The notes under the pieces are model-generated. The model saw only the letters and a list, made by a program, of their open reading frames with translations, ran no database searches and had not been told where the DNA came from. A stretch of DNA of 64,000 bases from Cranoglanis bouderius (Eukaryota; Chordata; Actinopteri; Siluriformes; Cranoglanididae): assembly GCA_023630585.1 (NCBI GenBank), contig CM042547.1:3018950-3082949 (forward strand), given 5' to 3'. Within the stretch, counting starts at the first letter, position 1. Each line of letters begins with the position of its first letter. Shown in pieces: positions 1 to 29,929 of the stretch. A program made the translations under genes and the position numbers.

Positions 1-142
1 CTTTCTCTGTCGCTTGCGCGCTCTCTCGAAGTATGGACGCATATGCCACCATGTGGTAGGGTGTAGCTCTGTGCAGGACTAATGCAGATTTGAAGTTATG
101 TACAAAGTAGTATCCTGGGAGCCATTACGCAGCGAATAAATG

Positions 143-143
<1 letters not shown>

Positions 144-189
<46 letters not shown>

Positions 190-200
190 GTCTTCGAAAC

Positions 201-258
<58 letters not shown>
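144..258. repeat. Facing CA and GT microsatellites
   Basis: (CA)n at 144-185 and (GT)n at 203-258 are separated by 17 bp, so the block can fold back on itself. Followed by an AAAT-rich simple repeat at about 369-433. Confidence 0.9.
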
Positions 259-259
<1 letters not shown>

Positions 260-839
260 TGGGGGATGTAATCTGGCGTCTTTAAGCACAGAGAGGAGGT
301 ACATTCGTCCCATAGCAGAAATTCCTCTCCGCTTAAAGGCAGAATTCAGAGGTGAAAAAAGCAACAACAAAAATAAATACATGAATAAATAAATAAATAA
401 ATAAATACAAATAATAATAAATAAATAAATAATCAGAATTCTCTAGAATTTTATGAAACGAATCAAAATGGCATGAATTGGTTAATGTCACGTTGCCTCT
501 TCAAAAGCTGCGTTTAAAAATACACACGTTTGACCATGAAAGAGACGTGGGGGAGGAAACACAAACATTAATTACAGCAGGTGAGTGCTGCAAACATAAG
601 CCAAAGTGGATTAGTTACAGCGTTGTTGGCTTATTAAATGCGGCGCAGCAGTGCTAATTAAAGGTGCAGCAGAAAATGAGGGCGTAGCTGTGAAGCCTAC
701 ACTCAGTCTCAGACACACTCTGTGTTGGGCTGCTGAATAACGCTTGCTGCTCACGACACATTTAGAACAGCAGTGGCGCGTATGCTGCATATAATAATAT
801 CATGCTCAGGCATGCATGCATATCATGCACAAGTCCTTG

Positions 840-1220
840 GAGCAAACGGAGACGCGCGTGTGTAATGCTGCTCACTTCGGCGCGCAAAAATTGCTCCAAG
901 ATGCGCTGCAGATCAAGGTAAAGTTAGATCGCTTTAAAGCCAGGCGACTGTAGTTCAGGACTCAGAGATTAGACACCTTTGTTTTGGCGAACAAGGAACC
1001 CTGTTCTCTTTGCGCGCCCCTGCTGCAGGGACATGTGGAAGTAATTGTCCCGTGCGCGAGCGGAGCGCGGAGTGCGCGGTGCGTCTCTCGGTGAGGGGCC
1101 GCCGCAGGGCGAAGGAGCTGCACTGGAGCTTAGCCAATGGAGACGCGGCGTCTCCGCCCACACACATGGGACAGTCTTCTGGTCAGTTAGGGCTCGACGA
1201 ATACGAGAAGGCACTTCAAA
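840..1220 (+). promoter_or_regulatory. GC- and CpG-rich segment, candidate pdgfra promoter or first exon
   Basis: Stands out from the AT-rich surroundings by many CG dinucleotides and a CCAAT box (about 1134-1139). Possible donor AAG|GTAAAG near 916. pdgfra needs an upstream non-coding exon, but nothing proves that it is this one. Confidence 0.25.
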
Positions 1221-1284
1221 ATGTAGTCGTAGCTGTGTGGCTTCGTTTTAAGAAAACAATGACAAACCTGACCAACACTCTTTA

Positions 1285-1735
1285 AAATAAAGGTTCCAAG
1301 TAGAGCCAAAAAGGATTTTTCACCCTGATGCCATAGGAGAACGCTTTTAAGTTGCACAAAGAACCTTTTACTTTCAAGTTCTTTAGAGAACCATCTATTT
1401 ACTGGTGCTTTAAAGAACCCAGAAATGGTTCTTCACAGCATTGCCACAAGGAACCATGTCATCATAAGTTCTCTCAAAAAACTCTAGTTAGTGAAGGAAT
1501 CAAAGTAAGGTTCTTAATAGTGATGGCAGGAGAACCTTTTCCAGTCCCACAAACAACCTGTTAACCTTGAAGAACTGAAACACTGCTCTGAAGAACCTTT
1601 AATGAATCGTAAATAACTTCTTTAATCTCCAAAGAGCCATATAGCTCAACTGAAGAACCCTGTACAATGAAAAATGGTTCTTGACAAGAAGAAGGTTCTT
1701 TGCAGAACCTATGGAGAACCATTAAAGAAACTTTA
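1285..1735. repeat. Dispersed repeat rich in AAGAACC / GGTTCTT
   Basis: The motif AAGAACC or its complement recurs more than ten times, with AAAGGTTC near the left end and AACC/TTAAAG near the right. Looks like a fish MITE built of iterated short units; family unknown. Confidence 0.5.
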
Positions 1736-1899
1736 TTTATTATTATTTTTTAAAATTGTTTCTTTCTTTATTTTTTTTAATAAAAAGTGAGGAAGATTCA
1801 ATTTATTACACTGGTTTAACATTTTAACTGAATTACTATGATAAGGAAGGGAAAATTCTGCAATATATTAGAGAAAGAAAAAAAAAACAGACGGATAGA

Positions 1900-1904
<5 letters not shown>

Positions 1905-1941
<37 letters not shown>
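1905..1941. repeat. (GA)n microsatellite
   Basis: Perfect GA run of about 37 bp. Confidence 0.9.
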
Positions 1942-1946
<5 letters not shown>

Positions 1947-3129
1947 TTTCTGATGTTAGAGCGCCCCCTGTACCCATTAACGTGTTCATATGGCACCGGT
2001 CTGGCACAATTTCACCTGCTTTTCATTAGCGCGCGTTCAAAATGTGCCTTCAACTTAAAATAAATACAAAATGAAAAACCCATTCTGCATCATTCACAAA
2101 CCGAAGCTTGCAACATAACCTGCAAATCTAAGCCGACAACCAGACTCCTGGACAACAAATAGTAGACTATATTTTATATCCCTTGAACAGTGCTGCTTGA
2201 TCTAGAATTGATCTAGATATTGGCTATACACTGGTTTCCACTAGTATGCAAGAACTTAGACATAGTGCATAGTGAGTCCACTGATTTCATTATGTTTATA
2301 AACAGCTCCTATTATAGGTTACAGAAAGCATGCTCTTGAACTCTTGAACAAAAACACGAACAGACATTTTTCTTCCTTTCTGAACCTTTCTTTATTCATG
2401 GCCTCCTTCTAAAGTGCAGAGTTCAGAGAAATCCGAGTCCTCGACCAGGACTCTTATTTTGAAAAAAGAATGGGAGGGGGTGCTTCCTAAGAGTTATTTA
2501 GAATTTGAGCCAGATTATTAGTTCTCCGGGAAGGATGGACTGTAAGGCTGAATCAATTAGAGAGCGCAGCGGCGGTGCAGGCGCATGAGAGAGAGAGAGA
2601 GAGAGAGACTGACTGACTGCAAACACTCCACACACACACACACTTACATACATACGCACTGAGGATTAGAAGCGCTACAAAAGTAAGGAGGACCCTTAAC
2701 AGTGCTCATTGGAGAGTTGTACAGGAATACGACCATTCAGCTTGTTTGGTTTTTTTTTTCTTTCATCGAGGGAACACAAAAGGATTTTAAAAAAGGTATT
2801 GTGTGAGTAAATTGGTTTGATTACACTAATTGGCTCCTCATGTTTTTTTCCTCCCAAACAATAGCTTCTTGTGCCTTTTTTCCCCCCAAAAGGCATAAAT
2901 TAGCTGATTAAATTCCAATTTACATTTGTTTTTTCTTCTTTCATAATTTACAAACAAGATAGAAACATTTAAATTAATCAGACAAATAATTTCCTGGCAT
3001 TTTAGCATTTCCTCAGCCAAACAAGGGTATTGGATTTAATCTAATAATTTCATGGTTTTACCGAGAAAACCTTTGTTTCCCCACGTCCAACCACTTTTTT
3101 TATTTTTTTATTTTTATTTTTTTTTTAAT

Positions 3130-4080
3130 TTTTATTTTTTGCGTTTGAGCGGACTGCAGGATTTCCCCGCTTCTGAGTTTGATGTTCACCCCAACTTCTG
3201 CACGCAGCCCAAGGCGGATTTACAGGCATTTCGGAGTTTCGCATATGGTCTCCAGTCCGAGCTCAGGGATTGAAAAGCGGTCCGGCTCCAGCGCGCAGCT
3301 GGGGGTGCCATCCTGCATCTAATGGCAAACACATTTCACACTCTATACCAGCTTGATTCCCATTTACATGGAATGCGCCCGAGTAAAATGGAATATCTTA
3401 CATCTGGAGTAATTTGTGCAGATATATTTCTTCCACCTATAAAGAATATAAACTCCGGATAAATACTTTCACAGATTAAATGCGGCTTTGGATGCTTGAA
3501 GTATACAACATTTAGAAAGCCGTGGATGACTTCGGATGCATTCCTTTTTTCTGATTTTTTTTTTCCTGCTCCTCTGAGGCGTCACAGTCTTTGCTACGCT
3601 TTGAAGAGGACTACACGGCCACGTATGCGACCACTGGTTCAATCTCTTTGATTAAAGCAATTTCTGCGCCCTGCAGACTTCGCTGTCTTTGGATAAACTT
3701 TTCTTCTGTATTCCCACGGAGCATGTGGGATTAGGCCAAACAGGAGAGATAACGACAGAGGATGGTAAATTGTAACATTCCACTCTCAGCTGTTGCCCCA
3801 GAGTGTCAGGGCGCGCAAATTCGCAGCTTTTGGGCAAAACAGATGCGCATCTGCGCGTAGGAGGAATGCAGTCGGTGGGCGATAGGAGAGCGGGTGGAGG
3901 TGGGGGAGTGCGGACTGAGGGTCTGTCCGAGATCTGAGCCTTCCTTACTCAGGAAATAAAACCACTCTCCTATCTCGTCCCTTTGGGTTCGAGCGGGACC
4001 ATTGTGCGCGGGATTGTTAAATGGATAAAGAGCGTTTCGGATTCCCAAACCCCTATTTTAAACGCCCAGAGAACAGAGGG
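3130..4080 (+). promoter_or_regulatory. Second moderately CpG-rich candidate regulatory or 5' UTR region
   Basis: Complex, non-repetitive sequence with scattered CpG (3140-3320, 3800-4000), a TATAAA at about 3437, and open reading in no convincing frame. It could contain the non-coding first exon of pdgfra. No decisive signal. Confidence 0.2.
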
Positions 4081-4839
4081 CTCGTTTTAATTGCAGCTGG
4101 ATTGGCCAAGGACAATTACTCCCATCCGAGTACTGCTCAAGCAAATAAAACTTCTCTAAGGGCTGTAAAGAAATACAGGCACCCCACCACACCCCTGTTC
4201 CTTTACTGCTTTAATACTGTCAGTACTTTTAAAGTGGACTTCTCTGCCTCCATGGATGGATGCAGTAGAAAGACACAGAATAAGCTATGTACAAAACCGA
4301 CCATCATCTATACGCGGTGCAATACTTTATTTAATTATATAGCAGGCTGCGTTTATACACAGTTTTGGATGCAGATATGATCAAATTACGCAAGCGCCTT
4401 TCCAGAGGTTAAACGCAATTAAATCCACTGCCAAACGGACACAAGGTTGTTTATGAAAGGCCATAATTAAGTAAGAATGAGATGTTCTCTATCTCACAGA
4501 GAGCAGCTTTCTGTCCCTCGAGCGCTGATGAGAACCAGGGGGGGTCCAGAGAAGACAAACAGATAAAACAGAGACGCGCGGAATGTCCGATTGCAACCAC
4601 TCTGGTTTAAGTGAGGTTGGGTTTTTTTTCTCCCTGATAAGGGCTAGTTTGATAATAAGAACTAGGCTTTGCGAAGATGGCCAGATGGCCAGATTACTGA
4701 CTCACGTTTTGGTAGGAAAAGGGGGAAAAAAAACCATTTACAACTTCATAACACTACGTTTATTTAAGATTTGTAATCAATAAAGCGCATAGCCTTAGTA
4801 GCATTTATATAGCCTATTTGTATATATATTTTTAACTCG

Positions 4840-4841
<2 letters not shown>

Positions 4842-4885
<44 letters not shown>
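4842..4885. repeat. (AT)n microsatellite
   Basis: Perfect AT run of 44 bp in the upstream region of pdgfra. Confidence 0.9.
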
Positions 4886-4887
<2 letters not shown>

Positions 4888-5445
4888 AAATAAATAAATA
4901 AACAAACGCATTCAGGTATCTGAAGAGACAAAAGGTTGATGCGCTTGGATAATTCAAGACATTCTACTGTCCATAGAAATGACTGCGGTTAATTTGCCGC
5001 TCTGTCCAAACCCTGTAGTGTGTCGCCCCCTAGCGAGTGCAGAGAGATGATCAGCTCCATTGTGTGACTGGCGTCGTCCTGTGATTCCGCAGCGTCCGGA
5101 GGTTTTATGGACATTACTTTAAAGAAGACATTTTCTGACGTCGATTTAATGCATTCCTAAACAAGACCAGAATCAAGGGCTCCGTTTACACCTGGTATTA
5201 ACATCAGATCAGCGTGAAGCACAAGTGTAAATGTATTCCACATATTCCACACCAAAATGTGGCCAAGGATTTTTTTTTGTCCATTTTTTTCACATTCAGA
5301 GACAGTCTTGTTTAATTTGTTTTTTTGTTTGGATTTTTTATTTATTTATAAGAAGCCCATAATGTGTATATGAACACTGTAAAATTATTTTATGTGGTAT
5401 GAACATCTTGACCAACCTTAGATATTCATAATAATGCAAAACCTA

Positions 5446-5449
<4 letters not shown>

Positions 5450-5510
<61 letters not shown>
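5450..5510. repeat. (CT)n microsatellite serving as pyrimidine tract
   Basis: 61 bp of CT ending 10 bp before the acceptor AG of pdgfra exon 1 (5520-5521). Confidence 0.9.
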
Positions 5511-5516
<6 letters not shown>

Positions 5517-5542
5517 TTCAGCTGAACACAACCTAAGCAATA

Positions 5543-22134
<16,592 letters not shown>

Positions 22135-24420
22135 GAGATGGAACGAGAAAAAGAGAGGATGAGAGAGACCCTATTTAGCAATTCATCCAAAAGGGAGGAG
22201 GAGGAGAGAAGGGCTAAAATGCAAGCATCAATACAAGACCTCTTCTGAATAGCCCTTTTCTATCTCACCTGTTCTCTGAACTCTTGCTCCCCTGTGTCAT
22301 CCACCTGCCCCTAGAATCCTCAGAGGACAAAAAAAAAAAAAAAAGACTCTTCACCGCCTGGATGTCCTTTGAAGGTCAGCTATAATTAGAGACAGCGTCC
22401 TCTACTGGTTCGGAGGATGGTCTGGTAAAAGACTGTATGTGTACTCGAACTATGAAGAATAAGGAAATAATACAGAATATTAACATTTTTGTATAGAACT
22501 TTATATTGATGGGCATTCAGAACAGTGAATTAAGCAGGAATGCATCAAGACCTGAGCATACTATTGTATACTCCATAACCAGTTGATTTACAAATGAGTC
22601 AGTCTGTGCTTCCAATGACCACTACACCTGAACACTACACCTGAACTGACCTGATGCAATTTATTTCCATTCACATCCATTTCCCAGCACATTGCATTAA
22701 AAAGCACAAACTTTGGACTAAATATATAGATCCTGTAGCTGATCATACAGTATATCGTCCGTGACGCAATAAGTGCATCGGTTGTTTTTTTGTTTGTTTT
22801 GTTTTGTTTTTATTACTGAGTATAAATGTGTAATGTTTTGTGAATATTGGGGAGGGAAGGGGAAAGTTTTTATGGTCCTAAATGAAGAAAACGGCAACAA
22901 TGCTTTGACTTTCATAGGTCACACAAACCTCACACCATTGCAATTTTGACACATTGCAGTACAACCGTACCAAAGCGTGGACCAAAGATTAAACATTCTG
23001 TTCAATGTGTTGCGCAGAAGCCATGGCAATATCCCAAGTTTTCTACCAGTGTTATAGTACACAGGAACTATGTTTTTACCCTGTGGCAGTGATGAACTAA
23101 TCACCTCAGTGAGAGGATAAACCTTGTGGTAGCTTGATTGGCCTTTAAAGGTCAGATGTTCACAATAAGCTGGAATGTTTTGATGCTGTGTATAACATAA
23201 TGTAACATATTCATCTGTTTACTATTTGCATAATCTAAACCAAATGACATATTATATTGGCTGGTTTAGATGTTGTACCCAAAGGTTTCGTTTCATCCTT
23301 TCAGCTTTTTGTTAAAGCTTTAGATCTGTAGCACAATAACCGTAGTAATATTGTAGAGAGAGGGAAAACATCTTGAATGTAGTTGTCTAGTATTTCGTAT
23401 TATAAGATTACAATAACCCAAACATTATTAAACCTATTTCTAGACATTTTCTACAAATTTTAAGGTTTAAATTGTCTTATACTGCTGGTATAAGATTGAT
23501 AATTGTTTCTTGCTAGAAATACGTAAATGCTTAAAAATAAATAAAAAATGTGAAATTATTAAAAAAACAAAATTCTACAAATAGGTTTAATAATCTTATA
23601 TTTGCTTTACTGTACTCTCATAATAGGATATATTAGATACATTTGATATCTATATTCAAGATATTTTCACTTGATGTAATTTTTTGCATTGAGAGGGTTT
23701 GTGATATTCATATAACATTACTAATATGCAAAAGATGTTTATCCCCAGACAATATCAACCTTCTGTTCTGTTCCTGAGCACTGATGCTGGACAGGTTTTT
23801 CATTTATGTAAACTGAAACACAGGTATACCAACAAATGTCCAGCTTCAATGCATATAAAGTCTAAAGCCAAGCTGCTTTCCATCTCACCTATATCGTGTA
23901 CAGTCGTCCTAAAACATAGAGTCTCTGTGTAGCCAGTTTGATGTTATACATCACTGCACAGATTAAATGGGTTTTCAATGTATAGTTTATCATCCAGCAA
24001 TCCACTGCCTCCCTCTGAGTGTATATCCACTGTGATCTACTCGGTGGGCATGAAGGAAGAAAAAAAAAAACTGTTGCACTTTTTAGACCCTTCTTTTGTT
24101 GCTTTTATCTGTCATTCTATGTTTGTTTGAAGAGTTTATATGATGAGCAAATACATTTGCTGAGATTTATTTGGCTTTAAAATTTCAGTTTCTGAAGACA
24201 GCAAACTGAGTGTTGTACAGGAAGAGATGGTTAATAGAAGGGTGGTATGAATTGTATGAAGGTTAATAGAAGGGCGGTATGAATTATACTCCATGGTACA
24301 GTATGTGTAATAATAGGTAGTTACTCTGAGTACAAGATGTTATTCTCCTGTTTTATTATGCGTTATGTCTATGTCCATTCAGAAGATTTATATTTCAATA
24401 ATAAATTTAATAATGTGATT
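22135..24420 (+). other. pdgfra: Probable pdgfra 3' UTR
   Basis: No coding signal. Known PDGFRA 3' UTRs are a few kb long. The likeliest poly(A) signal is AATAAA at 24400-24405; an ATTAAA near 22696 is an earlier candidate. The AT-rich stretch 23390-23740 belongs to a dispersed repeat also found at 27168-27430. The 3' end is inferred only. Confidence 0.4.
23394..23740. repeat. AT-rich dispersed repeat, copy 1
   Basis: Shares blocks with 27168-27430: TATTATAAGATTACA..., AAACCTATTT, and AAGATATTTTCACTTGATGT. Both copies in the same orientation. Lies in the presumed pdgfra 3' UTR. Confidence 0.55.
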
Positions 24421-24443
24421 TGTTTTGCATTTGGTATTTTGTC

Positions 24444-24445
<2 letters not shown>

Positions 24446-24504
<59 letters not shown>
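24446..24504. repeat. (GT)n microsatellite downstream of pdgfra
   Basis: 59 bp. Immediately after it, 24545-24605 contains a small palindrome (TGTCCCCACAA ... TTGTGGGGACA) of a common fish repeat. Confidence 0.9.
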
Positions 24505-24507
<3 letters not shown>

Positions 24508-24637
24508 ATATGTTTGTTTGTTTTTTGTTTTTTTTTTATCTTGGCGGGTACCAAATGTCCCCACAATGATAGGATCTGAGAGTTTTCACTTGTGGGGACA
24601 TTTAACTTGACATTTGACTTGTAGCCAAGTGGAAATT

Positions 24638-25072
24638 AGTCCCCCTTTGCTGTTATAATAAGCTCCACTCTTCTGCGAAGGCTCTCCACTAGATTTTGGA
24701 GCGTGACTGGAGCATTAGTGAGATCAGACACTGATGTTTGTGAGGAGGTCTGGGGTGCAGTCAGTGTTCCAGTTCATCCCAAAGGTGTTCAGTGGGGTTG
24801 AGGTCAGGGCTCTGTGCAGGACACTCAAGTTCTTCTACACCAACCTTGAAAAACCACGTCTTCATGGCACTCCCTTTGTGCACAGGTGCATTGTCATGCT
24901 GGAACAGGTTTGGGTCTCTTAGTTCCAGTGAAGAGAAACTGTAACACTACATCCTACAAAGACATTCTATACAATTGTGTGCGTCAAACTTTGTGACAAA
25001 AGTTTGGGGAAGAACTGCATATGGGTGTGATGGTGGGGTATCCACATACTGTACATTTGGCCATATAGTGTA
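24638..25072. mobile_element. Non-autonomous Tc1-like element ('GGCCATATAGTGTA' family), copy 1
   Basis: Ends at TTGGCCATATAGTGTA, the terminal repeat seen in five other places. The body is the reverse complement of a decayed transposase C-terminus (compare 45440-46038). No open frame. Confidence 0.6.
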
Positions 25073-25951
25073 GCGTCTCCATCCCTCTCTATCTCTTATC
25101 TGTATCAGGACAGACATTTGTGGTCAATGTACTTAGGCTGAAATAACATGGGGCATCCTGAATGCAGTGTTTGCATGTAAGTGTTGATTTATACTTCTTT
25201 AATATTGCAGTAAGTAATATTTAGCTGACTGGAATAAAACCTATACTGGAGTAATATTTTTTAAAACAAACATAAGTAGGCTGCTATATTTCTAGCTCAT
25301 TGTTATTCGTTGCTATACACCACTGGTTATTACTTTGCCTTGTATGCTTGAATGGGAAGTGGTAGCTCCGTGGTTCAGATGTTGGACAACTGATCGAAAG
25401 GTTGCAAGTTCAACTGCTGCTACGGCCGGGCCCTTCAGCAAGGCCCTTAACCCTCAACTGCTCAGTTGGATAAATTACTAATTATAATATCATTTTGGGG
25501 CTGGTTTAGGCCCACTCAGTCGATTTAGATTGTACTATATGCACGGCACCACTAGAGGGCGATACACACCATCAAATTTACAGAGGTCTTGCTCACTTGT
25601 AAGCGTGGTCTGTCTTTGCAGTATGGTCAGAGCTTTGCTTGTTTAGATAGTGTGCTTCTTTAGAAGAACTAAAGCTGAATGTATGTATTTTAACCAATTC
25701 CCCCCCGAAATTACTCACAGAATAGGATTTAAGACATGAGAAATTATTTTTAAAATTCTCTTCGGCACAAACAGCTATATCAGTTATATAGAGTCTATAG
25801 ATCCTGGGAACCTGTGCTTGTCTGGCACCAGCTCTTATTTATCATGAGTTTATATTGGAGTTATGACTGATAAAGCAGGATAATTTTCATTTTGAGTGAA
25901 GTGTGTTTTGTTTATCTGGGCTAATTTATTTATTTATTTGTTTGTTTGTTT

Positions 25952-25982
<31 letters not shown>

Positions 25983-26427
25983 AAGGCTACAGGTATTGCC
26001 TGAAAACAGTCTTGCTGATAAAATGTTTATGCAAATGGTATACGTGTGAGAGAGACTGTGTGTGTGTGTGTGTGTGTGTGCTGGGGGTGCAGATGGGGTT
26101 GGGGGGGGGGTGGGGGGTTGGTGGTGGTATGCAAAGCACTAAGCTGCAGTCAAGGCACTGTGGCATCTGTCAGCCCTCCATGAAAATGAGAATCAGTTAA
26201 AGTACAACTCAGGACATGTAGCTGAGCAGAGTGTAAAAGACAGACAGAAGATAATCATGTAGAGACATGCACAAGTGTCTGGGGTTGAAACGGTGTGTAT
26301 GGATGTGCACTTGTATGGCCAGCAAATTAAAGTTCCAGGCAAATTAATCATGTATGTAGTGCTGAGCTGCAAAACGTATTCTTCCACGTATTCTGTGCAC
26401 TGAATCAAAATGGAACAATACACTGTG
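25073..26427. other. Intergenic, no gene seen
   Basis: Apart from the SINE fragment, contains TTTA-type simple repeat (25924-25980), a short GT run (26058-26080) and a G-rich run (26098-26118). Confidence 0.5.
25355..25475 (+). repeat. tRNA-derived SINE fragment
   Basis: GTAGCTCCGTGGTTCAGATG followed by a GGTTGCAAGTTCAA box (A and B promoter boxes of a tRNA) and CAGCAAGGCCCTTAACCCTC, the common fish tRNA-SINE layout. The usual tail (GGATAAGAGCAGTTGCTAAAT) occurs separately at about 26823-26845. Confidence 0.6.
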
Positions 26428-26790
26428 CAGTTGCGGTCATAAGTGTACATACACCTTGAAGAATCTGCAAAATGTTAATTTTTGTTTTCATAAAAAATTG
26501 CATTTAGTTTTTTTTTTTTTTTTTTTTTTTATTTAGGTCTGCCGTGAATAAGCTATTTCACATAACAGATGTTTACATATAGTCCACAAGACACAGTAAT
26601 AACTGAATTTACACAAATGAACCAGTTCAAAAGTTTACACACGCTTAATTCTTAATACTGTGTGTTGTTACCTGGATGATCAACGACTGTTTTGTGATAG
26701 TTGTTCATGAGTCCCTTGTTTGTCCTGAGCAGTTAAACTGCCCACTGTTCTTCAGAAAAAACCTCCAGGTCCTGCACATTCTTTACTTTT
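26428..26790. mobile_element. Tc1-like element remnant
   Basis: Begins CAGTTGCGGTCATAAGTGTA, a typical terminal repeat of Tc1 relatives ('...CATACACC'). The right end is not recognised; a T run interrupts it. No transposase. Confidence 0.45.
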
Positions 26791-27130
26791 CCAGCATCTT
26801 CTGCATATTTGATCCCTGCACTGGATAAGAGCAGTTGCTAAATAACTAAATGCAAATATAGCCAATATAGTTTCCTGTCTGCGTATGGGTGTCTCTGTGT
26901 TAGTCTGTGTGAGATGATCGTCTATATATTCTACAGTTAATATTGAACCAGTCTCTATTGATGTCGTCTGTGATGCTTCATTGTGACAGCTCTATATTCA
27001 GTTGCTCTCCACACTGTCAGATCTGTTACTCAAATTGTCACTCAGAACACTTTGTGCCTGAGGTTTAACCAACCTAATAAACATCAAAATTGTCATGGAA
27101 TCATTCAAAACAGACTGATAAAAAAAAACA

Positions 27131-27167
<37 letters not shown>

Positions 27168-27172
<5 letters not shown>

Positions 27173-27430
27173 CCTATTATAAGATTACACTAAACCAAAT
27201 ATAAGATTTTTAAACCTATTTTTGGACATTTTACCCTAGAACGCAACATTATCGCCAATAGAATAAGAACATTTAATGCTTCAAATGAGAAAAAGCATCT
27301 AAAAACAGGTTGAATAATCCTTTAATTGATCTATAATAATCTCATAATAAGAAATACATTTGCCCATATTTAAGATATTTTCACTTGATGTGTATGTATT
27401 GAGAAAGCAGAGCTTTAGAACTACTCTAAA
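27168..27430. repeat. AT-rich dispersed repeat, copy 2
   Basis: Partner of 23394-23740, see there. Preceded by a (GA)n run at 27135-27167. Confidence 0.55.
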
Positions 27431-28893
27431 ACAATATACTTGAAAGGGACCATCCAAACAAGTATATTATACACACACATAATTAAGAGTCATTTGTGCT
27501 CACCCATTTCATCTTATCACCAGATTAATTAGGTTCTAACAGACTGTTTTCCTATGAATGTCATTGGTCATGGCATTTCTGTCCAAATAGATGTCAACAC
27601 AAGAGTCTTTTTGCAAACATTACCATATAAATTATTATTTTATTGACGCACTAAAGTCTCTTTCTCATCGGAAATAATGGTCCTGCAATGGTGAAAGTAT
27701 CACAAGCCCTCTCGCTGCCAGATAAAGCCTGCTGATGAGCTGAAGCCTAGGTGACATTGTTGAGCATGCTCAGTATGGAGTGTGGACTCTATCACATGAC
27801 CATGCAGACCATGTCCCGAATGGCATACTTGCCCTCTAGGTCAGAGGTGGTTCAATTTCTCATTGTAGGCTTTATATCAGAGCTAACAAGTGTCATTTTT
27901 ATATACTTACTGCATATGAAGGAAACTGGACTCAGCAGTAGTCTCTTAACTAATTGTGATTATTTCTGAGGATCAGTCGCAGCGAATGGGTTGCAATGGA
28001 TGCAGCAAAGTTAAAGCCAAGGGCAGAAAAGTAGATAATCAAAAAGTCTGAAGGTGTCTTTTGATACTAATTAAACTTGTCATCATTGTGAAGGCACTGC
28101 ACTGACTGTTTCAAATGCTTGCTTTTATACCCTTACTCCCTTTCTCACTTGTGCACCATAGGCCTACACATTAACGACATCACCAAAGTGCAAACTTGGA
28201 GGAGGACTGCAGGGCTTAGGGTGACATTTGGGACACGGCTGCAGACTCCAGACTCACCCTGAGACCCATGGCACTAATGTGAGCAGTTGGTACATCTTTA
28301 ATAGGTAATTCATTGAGAATGTACACATACTTAAAGCACTTTCTGTAATAAAAAGGAACTTTGGTGTGGAGAAGGGAGAAGTTATGAAAATATTGAACTC
28401 CATTAGATGGCATGATCAGGGCCCAGTCTCTTGATGCTAGACTTATAGCCATGGATAGCACAAATATTACTTGAACCTAAAGCAGTTGCGCAGCCAAACC
28501 ACACCTGTACTGGCTAGCCAGCATTAAATCAAAGATTGTTTCCAGTTAGCCTGTGAAATAAAGGGCTGTACATAATACATGTGAGCTGATATTGCTGGGC
28601 TTCTAGCCACTACATCAGGATGATACAATGGCTAAGATATTGATGTGTTAACAAAAAGTTTGCCTGTGATGTCTTTCAACAGTAAACCATGCAGATCACC
28701 CAAGTCCCTGGTGAGCGATGAAGTGAAACCCAACCAAAGATTATTTTGTTTTATTGGCGCTAACAGGGAGATCAAATCCCATTTATGATGCATTTGGATT
28801 GCAGAAGCATAATGGGGCCTAATCTGATTAGTTACCTCTCAGCCTTGTTCGATATGAAATTCTCTCTTTCAGGTGTAACTCGACTCCGTGGTT

Positions 28894-28961
<68 letters not shown>

Positions 28962-29740
28962 CTCAGCAGGGACAGTATTGCTGTGAGAGTTTGGGCAGCT
29001 CCTTTGTGCACAGTAAGCCTCTGCACCCTGCCCGTGGCCTGGCTCTAATTACCCACGTGGCCTGATGTTGTTTCTGCAGAGTCTTGATGCCCGATTAAAA
29101 CTCCTGAGTTGTAAGCGATATGTCCAATTGATTTATCACTTGGAGAAAAAACCCGCCGCCACTACATATTGAAAAACACTACGCATCATTGCACCAGGAC
29201 AAACCACTCTTTTCTCTACATCGATTATGGTGCAGCCTCAAGTGCAGAGACATTAAATCCTCCAGTACTCAATAACACTCAGATTTGCCTGAGTGCACCC
29301 ATTGGGGTACTTGTTTCAAGGCCTATGTTTAAAGACATCCTTAAACACAATATATCCAGTGAATACGGTACATCCAATACAGTATGTTTCGCAATATAAA
29401 TATAGACACAATCTTAGCTACAGTCATACGGTCTTTCTTAGCTTAATGGTTGTATATTTGACCAGGAGTCTATACTTTATGACAAACAGGACCAATATAT
29501 AATACATACACAGTACACATACTGTATATACATAAGTTAGATATATGAATATTTTTTCCCCATTTCACTCCTGTATGGCTGGTAAACAAAGTAGCCATAA
29601 TAACAGATAGTCTGGACAGTGTGCAATTATCTTGGAAGGCAGCTAGGTACAGGAGACAAGTCGTCTATATACTGTTGGTCTTATGACTGAGATCACTCTG
29701 TCATGCGGAGATGCGCTTGGGGTAAAGTATAGTACCCAAA
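27431..29740. other. Intergenic, no gene seen
   Basis: Includes a CT run at 28901-28959. The non-repetitive flanks 28680-28900 and 28960-29160 look complex enough to be conserved non-coding DNA, but this is a guess. Confidence 0.4.
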
Positions 29741-29741
29741 T

Positions 29742-29860
<119 letters not shown>

Positions 29861-29929
29861 TTAGAATCAAAAGACACTGCAGATAAGTGTACAGTTAAGA
29901 TTGGAAAAACATTGCCTGGACGTTTTCCA

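Noticed and set aside
125..382. Open frames across CA/GT and CT/GA runs here and at many other places (e.g. 12257-12652, 29643-29886, 59800-60066)
   Set aside because: Low-complexity translation of microsatellites, not genes.
4021..4380. 119-codon open frame upstream of pdgfra
   Set aside because: No similarity to known proteins, no splice or start support; chance open frame.
25355..25475. tRNA gene
   Set aside because: tRNA-like promoter boxes only; no complete cloverleaf and followed by a SINE body.
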